From the NCBI GenBank assembly GCA_947457285.1, contig CANGVZ010000076.1:1-8343 (forward strand): DNA of 8,343 nt, given 5' to 3'. Each line of letters begins with the position of its first letter. Positions within the stretch are counted from its first letter, which is position 1. The position numbers and the translations under genes are program-made. The DNA is from Flavobacteriales bacterium (lineage in GTDB: Bacteria; Bacteroidota; Bacteroidia; Flavobacteriales_D; Sanyastnellaceae). The notes under the pieces are model-generated. The model was given only the letters and a program-made list of their open reading frames with translations. It ran no database searches and was not told the DNA's origin. Of the stretch, positions 7,401 to 8,343 are shown piece after piece.

Positions 7401-8343
7401 GCTTCGAATGCAGATGTATTTGCACACTATGACAATGCTTCACAAACATTGAGATTAACCTCTAGCGGCGATGATGTGAATACATTTTTTGATGAAAACA
7501 CGCAAGTATTCACACTTCGTTATAAGCTCATCGACCCTTGTCAAGTGATTAGCGAATCTGACTTTATTTCTATAAATGTTTTATTCAACGGTGCTCCCGG
7601 AAACTGGAAGATGAGTGAATCACCAGAATTTGAGAGCGCTGTAATTGAAGTAGTCACTCAAGATGTTTACTGTGCGGGTGAAGAGATTTCATTCAACTTA
7701 GTGGGCGATTATCAAGGTCATTCATTTATCGCATTTGAATGGGGCTTCGGTAATGGACAAGAGTCAAGTGAGACGACAGGAACTGTCGTGTACGCAAGCA
7801 GTGGTGATTATGTAGTTAATGTGGTAGGAATTTCGGAAGCAGAATGTTTGGCGTTTTTCTCTTTACCTATAGAGATTAACTCAACACCTATTGTTTCTTT
7901 TACTGGAATCACATCAGGAAATCTCTCAGTATCATTTACCAATAACAGCTCTATTAGTTCAGGTAGCATTGCTTCTTATGAATGGAATTTCGGAGATGGT
8001 AATTCTTCTGTTGAAAATGCGCCAACGCATAACTATTCAGAGTTTGGTGATTACAATGTTGTCTTGACTGCAACTTCTGATCTAGGTTGTACAGCATCCA
8101 TTTCGAGTACAATCGAGGTAATTAATTCTATTACGGAGGCAGAATTATTTGGATTGAAAATTTATCCAAATCCTTCAAATGGAATTTTCACAATAGAAGG
8201 AACAGAAAATTTGCAAGCGAGAATTTTTGATTCGATGGGTCGTGTTGTCGTTGATAACATTCTCGTTACGAATGGACTCAAATCCTTGGTAGACGTCTCT
8301 CATTTGGCCGCAGGAAATTATCAACTAATGTTGTCAAATGGCA
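4434..8343 (+). CDS. Giant multidomain T9SS-exported surface protein (3' end cut by window edge)
   Basis: The frame from ATG 4434 is open to the last base, giving 1303 complete codons. The start lies 11 bases after the previous stop, behind A/T-rich AAATTATAATAAG, and gives a signal peptide (about 1-20, MRSFLLLAFLAVFTAQVAKG). Domains in order: shared N-terminal module (23-262); three bacterial Ig-like repeats (275-365, 366-456, 457-545); cohesin-like domain with a YDFEFSYNPSQLEPIGV opening (556-690); a possible weak beta-sandwich (about 695-760); dockerin-like segment with a calcium loop at 798-809 (765-822) and a GDIDG tail (911-915); second cohesin-like domain (950-1074); PKD-like domains with FEWGFGNG (around 1103) and YEWNFGDG (around 1184); and a T9SS sorting domain starting IYPNPSNG (1243 onward). 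No enzyme domain is seen, so it looks structural: an adhesin or surface scaffold. Only about 10 C-terminal residues seem to be missing. It is probably co-transcribed with the four genes upstream. Confidence 0.93.
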   Translation, partial: MRSFLLLAFLAVFTAQVAKGQGLEGIIVERFYISDAADEANSIAQGAVAPLPVGSVTYRVYVDMAPGYKYSQIYGSETHNLIVNTTTSFYNDPNFGVAVNPGSTSLNLTRRHTTMIDSWFTAGGTCAGKVGVMEEEDTDGTIGNQQNILANNPGGCYGLPINGTGAQDGMLPSSASTYVAPNTLGLGNALDVLDQTFGNSIVINNGTIVPLGGIVGPTASNRVLIAQFTTFGTLSFEFNVQLINISTGLAENYVASNPVGDELTHPTLTFVSGQAPTVAITAPANNAVVQVGSIVPINVNASDNGGIVEQVEFYVDGVLLFTDNTAPFSANYTATAGAHTISAIAFDNDCQSTTSSTINISAQSNNPPTVTVSAPTSAIVGTSITISATASDSDGSITQVEFFVNNVSVGIDNSAPYSIQYTTTLGAGQIVRAVATDNQGATANSNNITLNVVANTAPSVTITSPSNGAAFIAPEIINITASASDVDGSVSQVSFFVDGNLIGTDNTAPYSFAWTSIIGEHTIVASATDNLGAVSNSAAINISVADPNALPYYIDDVIVDCSEDLVCMPVGVSITAPVNNVIGYDFEFSYNPSQLEPIGVFEIYSNLIDADIVSLTYNINTPGVLSVSLSLNGSAPVGAGFNGFGDLFCISFVNQLSANESTAISYSLIQESYTSGVELMSGSEGSVSSIINSEYSTQLTYWADNSPISYDSQNPNDFLITNIFGVFEGSINGDAVQPDLNGFFDYDLSNGPSVQIEREISSEVAVQPVVNGADAVIAKTIVAEVSYTPSIYQIIAMDVNLDGVVSAGDISQINQRATGAIQEFQQAWNYDNGVSNGELSKDWVFVKSSDLDNNPAYQISTNFPADDMMGYSRLRVPAVPFITDLNVSDFDVNGNVCPQIIEEDIIGIMLGDIDGSYQFQQPGQGIRGDIIPGDSLFFDLSNATFDDNGTDFFVNIPVIFQSVSSSVNAIDFWMQYDENRLEFTSASVDASNADVFAHYDNASQTLRLTSSGDDVNTFFDENTQVFTLRYKLIDPCQVISESDFISINVLFNGAPGNWKMSESPEFESAVIEVVTQDVYCAGEEISFNLVGDYQGHSFIAFEWGFGNGQESSETTGTVVYASSGDYVVNVVGISEAECLAFFSLPIEINSTPIVSFTGITSGNLSVSFTNNSSISSGSIASYEWNFGDGNSSVENAPTHNYSEFGDYNVVLTATSDLGCTASISSTIEVINSITEAELFGLKIYPNPSNGIFTIEGTENLQARIFDSMGRVVVDNILVTNGLKSLVDVSHLAAGNYQLMLSNG
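4500..5219 (+). other. Shared N-terminal module, copy 2 (residues 23-262 of the giant protein)
   Basis: This is the counterpart of the module at 1770-2519 (block-by-block matches are given there). This copy has two extra features: a longer insertion before PVGSVTYRVYVD (SIAQGAVAPL) and two cysteines (TAGGTCAGK and PGGCYGL) that copy 1 lacks and that could form a disulfide. It ends with AENYVASNP, leading into the Ig-like repeats. Confidence 0.85.
5256..5528 (+). repeat. Bacterial Ig-like repeat 1 of 3 (Big_7 type)
   Basis: Residues 275-365. It opens APTVAITAPANNAVV, continues with VEQVEFYVDGVLL and DNTAPFSANY, and ends AHTISAIAFDNDCQS. This is the strand order of the Big_7-type Ig-like fold common in secreted Bacteroidota proteins. 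It is the most divergent of the three: DNGGIVEQ replaces the DSDGSI/DVDGSV turn, and it has the only cysteine. Confidence 0.85.
5529..5801 (+). repeat. Bacterial Ig-like repeat 2 of 3 (Big_7 type)
   Basis: Residues 366-456, in register with the other two: PPTVTVSAP opening, SDSDGSITQVEFFVNN, DNSAPYSIQY and VRAVATDNQGATANS. The period is about 90-92 residues. The protein similarity is clear, but the DNA has diverged well beyond a recent duplication. Confidence 0.87.
5802..6068 (+). repeat. Bacterial Ig-like repeat 3 of 3 (Big_7 type)
   Basis: Residues 457-545: APSVTITSPSNGAAF, SDVDGSVSQVSFFVDGNLIG, DNTAPYSFAW and IVASATDNLGAVSNSA. It is closest to the family consensus and is followed directly by the cohesin-like domain. 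Confidence 0.87.
6099..6503 (+). other. Cohesin-like domain 1
   Basis: Residues about 556-690. The order GYDFEFSYNPSQLEPIGV, then GVLSVSLSLNG, then FGDLFCISFV follows the cohesin pattern (a YDPxxLE strand, a glycine-led strand, and a late LxxIxF strand). Similarity is at the fold-pattern level, so the family call is moderate. Two cysteines (in VDCSEDLVCMP) sit close together at its start. Confidence 0.5.
6726..6899 (+). other. Dockerin-like segment with one intact calcium-binding loop
   Basis: Residues about 765-822. The second half has a full EF-hand-like loop: D798, N800, D802, S806 and D809 in MDVNLDGVVSAGDI, followed by the helix SQINQRATGAI. The first half keeps only the helix part (NGADAVIAKTIVAEV, from N771), in register with the second, so the pair has the two-fold symmetry of type I dockerins with a decayed first loop. 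Further on, EEDIIGIMLGDIDGSY (about 902-917) resembles the DFIGIKxGDVNG tail that often follows such segments in T9SS cargo. Confidence 0.65.
7281..7655 (+). other. Cohesin-like domain 2
   Basis: Residues about 950-1074. FFVNIPVIFQSV, then AIDFWMQYDENRLEFTSASV, then TLRLTSSG and QVFTLRYKLID repeat the cohesin-like strand order seen at 556-690. It has the same 'internal strand, YD/YN-x-x-x-LE' core but low overall identity to copy 1. Confidence 0.5.
7659..7886 (+). other. PKD-like domain 1 (degenerate)
   Basis: Residues about 1076-1151: YCAGEEISFNLVG, then FEWGFGNGQESSE (W1103), then VVYASSGDYVVNVVGIS. The order matches PKD domains, but the usual WNFGDG is WGFGNG here. Confidence 0.7.
7887..8126 (+). 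other. PKD domain 2
   Basis: Residues about 1152-1231: VSFTNNSSISSGSIASYEWNFGDGNSS (W1184, D1188), then PTHNYSEFGDYNVVLTATSDLGC and a final STIEVIN strand. All PKD hallmarks are present: WNFGDG, the HxYxxxGxYxVxLTA block and a terminal strand. Confidence 0.88.
8157..8343 (+). other. T9SS C-terminal sorting domain (last strand missing at window edge)
   Basis: Residues 1242-1303: KIYPNPSNGIFTIEG, ARIFDSMGRVVVDN, then VDVSHLAAGNYQLMLSNG. Compared with the complete domain at 2790-3035, only the last strand (about 10 residues of the KLFVKL kind) is missing, so the stop codon should lie within a few dozen bases of the window end. Confidence 0.9.

Overview
The window looks like part of a Bacteroidota chromosome, probably from the Flavobacteriales (order-level guess only). 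The evidence is a TonB-dependent outer-membrane receptor, two proteins with type IX secretion system (T9SS) C-terminal sorting domains (YPNP start), a lipoprotein with an acidic run straight after its lipobox cysteine, AT-rich DNA, and A/T-rich rather than Shine-Dalgarno-like sequence before the start codons. No tRNA, rRNA, CRISPR array, insertion sequence or convincing terminator was seen, and there is no non-coding gap longer than 11 bases.

Layout: five genes on the + strand, almost end to end. (1) Positions 2-1699 hold the C-terminal 565 residues of a TonB-dependent receptor whose 5' end lies outside the window. (2) 1710-3038 is a 442-residue T9SS-exported protein with a signal peptide, a large N-terminal module, a cysteine-rich double repeat and a sorting domain. 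(3) 3035-3760 is a lipoprotein of the Fibrobacter succinogenes major paralogous (FISUMP) domain family; its start overlaps the previous stop (ATGA). (4) 3763-4422 is a small outer-membrane beta-barrel of the PorT-like kind. (5) 4434 to the window end is a very large multidomain T9SS-exported protein, 1303 residues visible and open at the 3' edge. Its order is signal peptide, N-terminal module, three bacterial Ig-like repeats, cohesin-like domain, dockerin-like segment, second cohesin-like domain, two PKD-like domains and a nearly complete sorting domain.

The most notable observation is that genes 2 and 5 share a homologous N-terminal module of about 240-250 residues fused to entirely different C-terminal parts. 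I cannot assign this module to a named family. With the tight gene packing, this suggests one transcription unit that puts a related set of proteins on the cell surface: two cargoes with a common head, a probably surface-exposed lipoprotein, a small barrel and a TonB-dependent transporter. Whether they form an uptake, adhesion or matrix-forming system cannot be decided from sequence alone.
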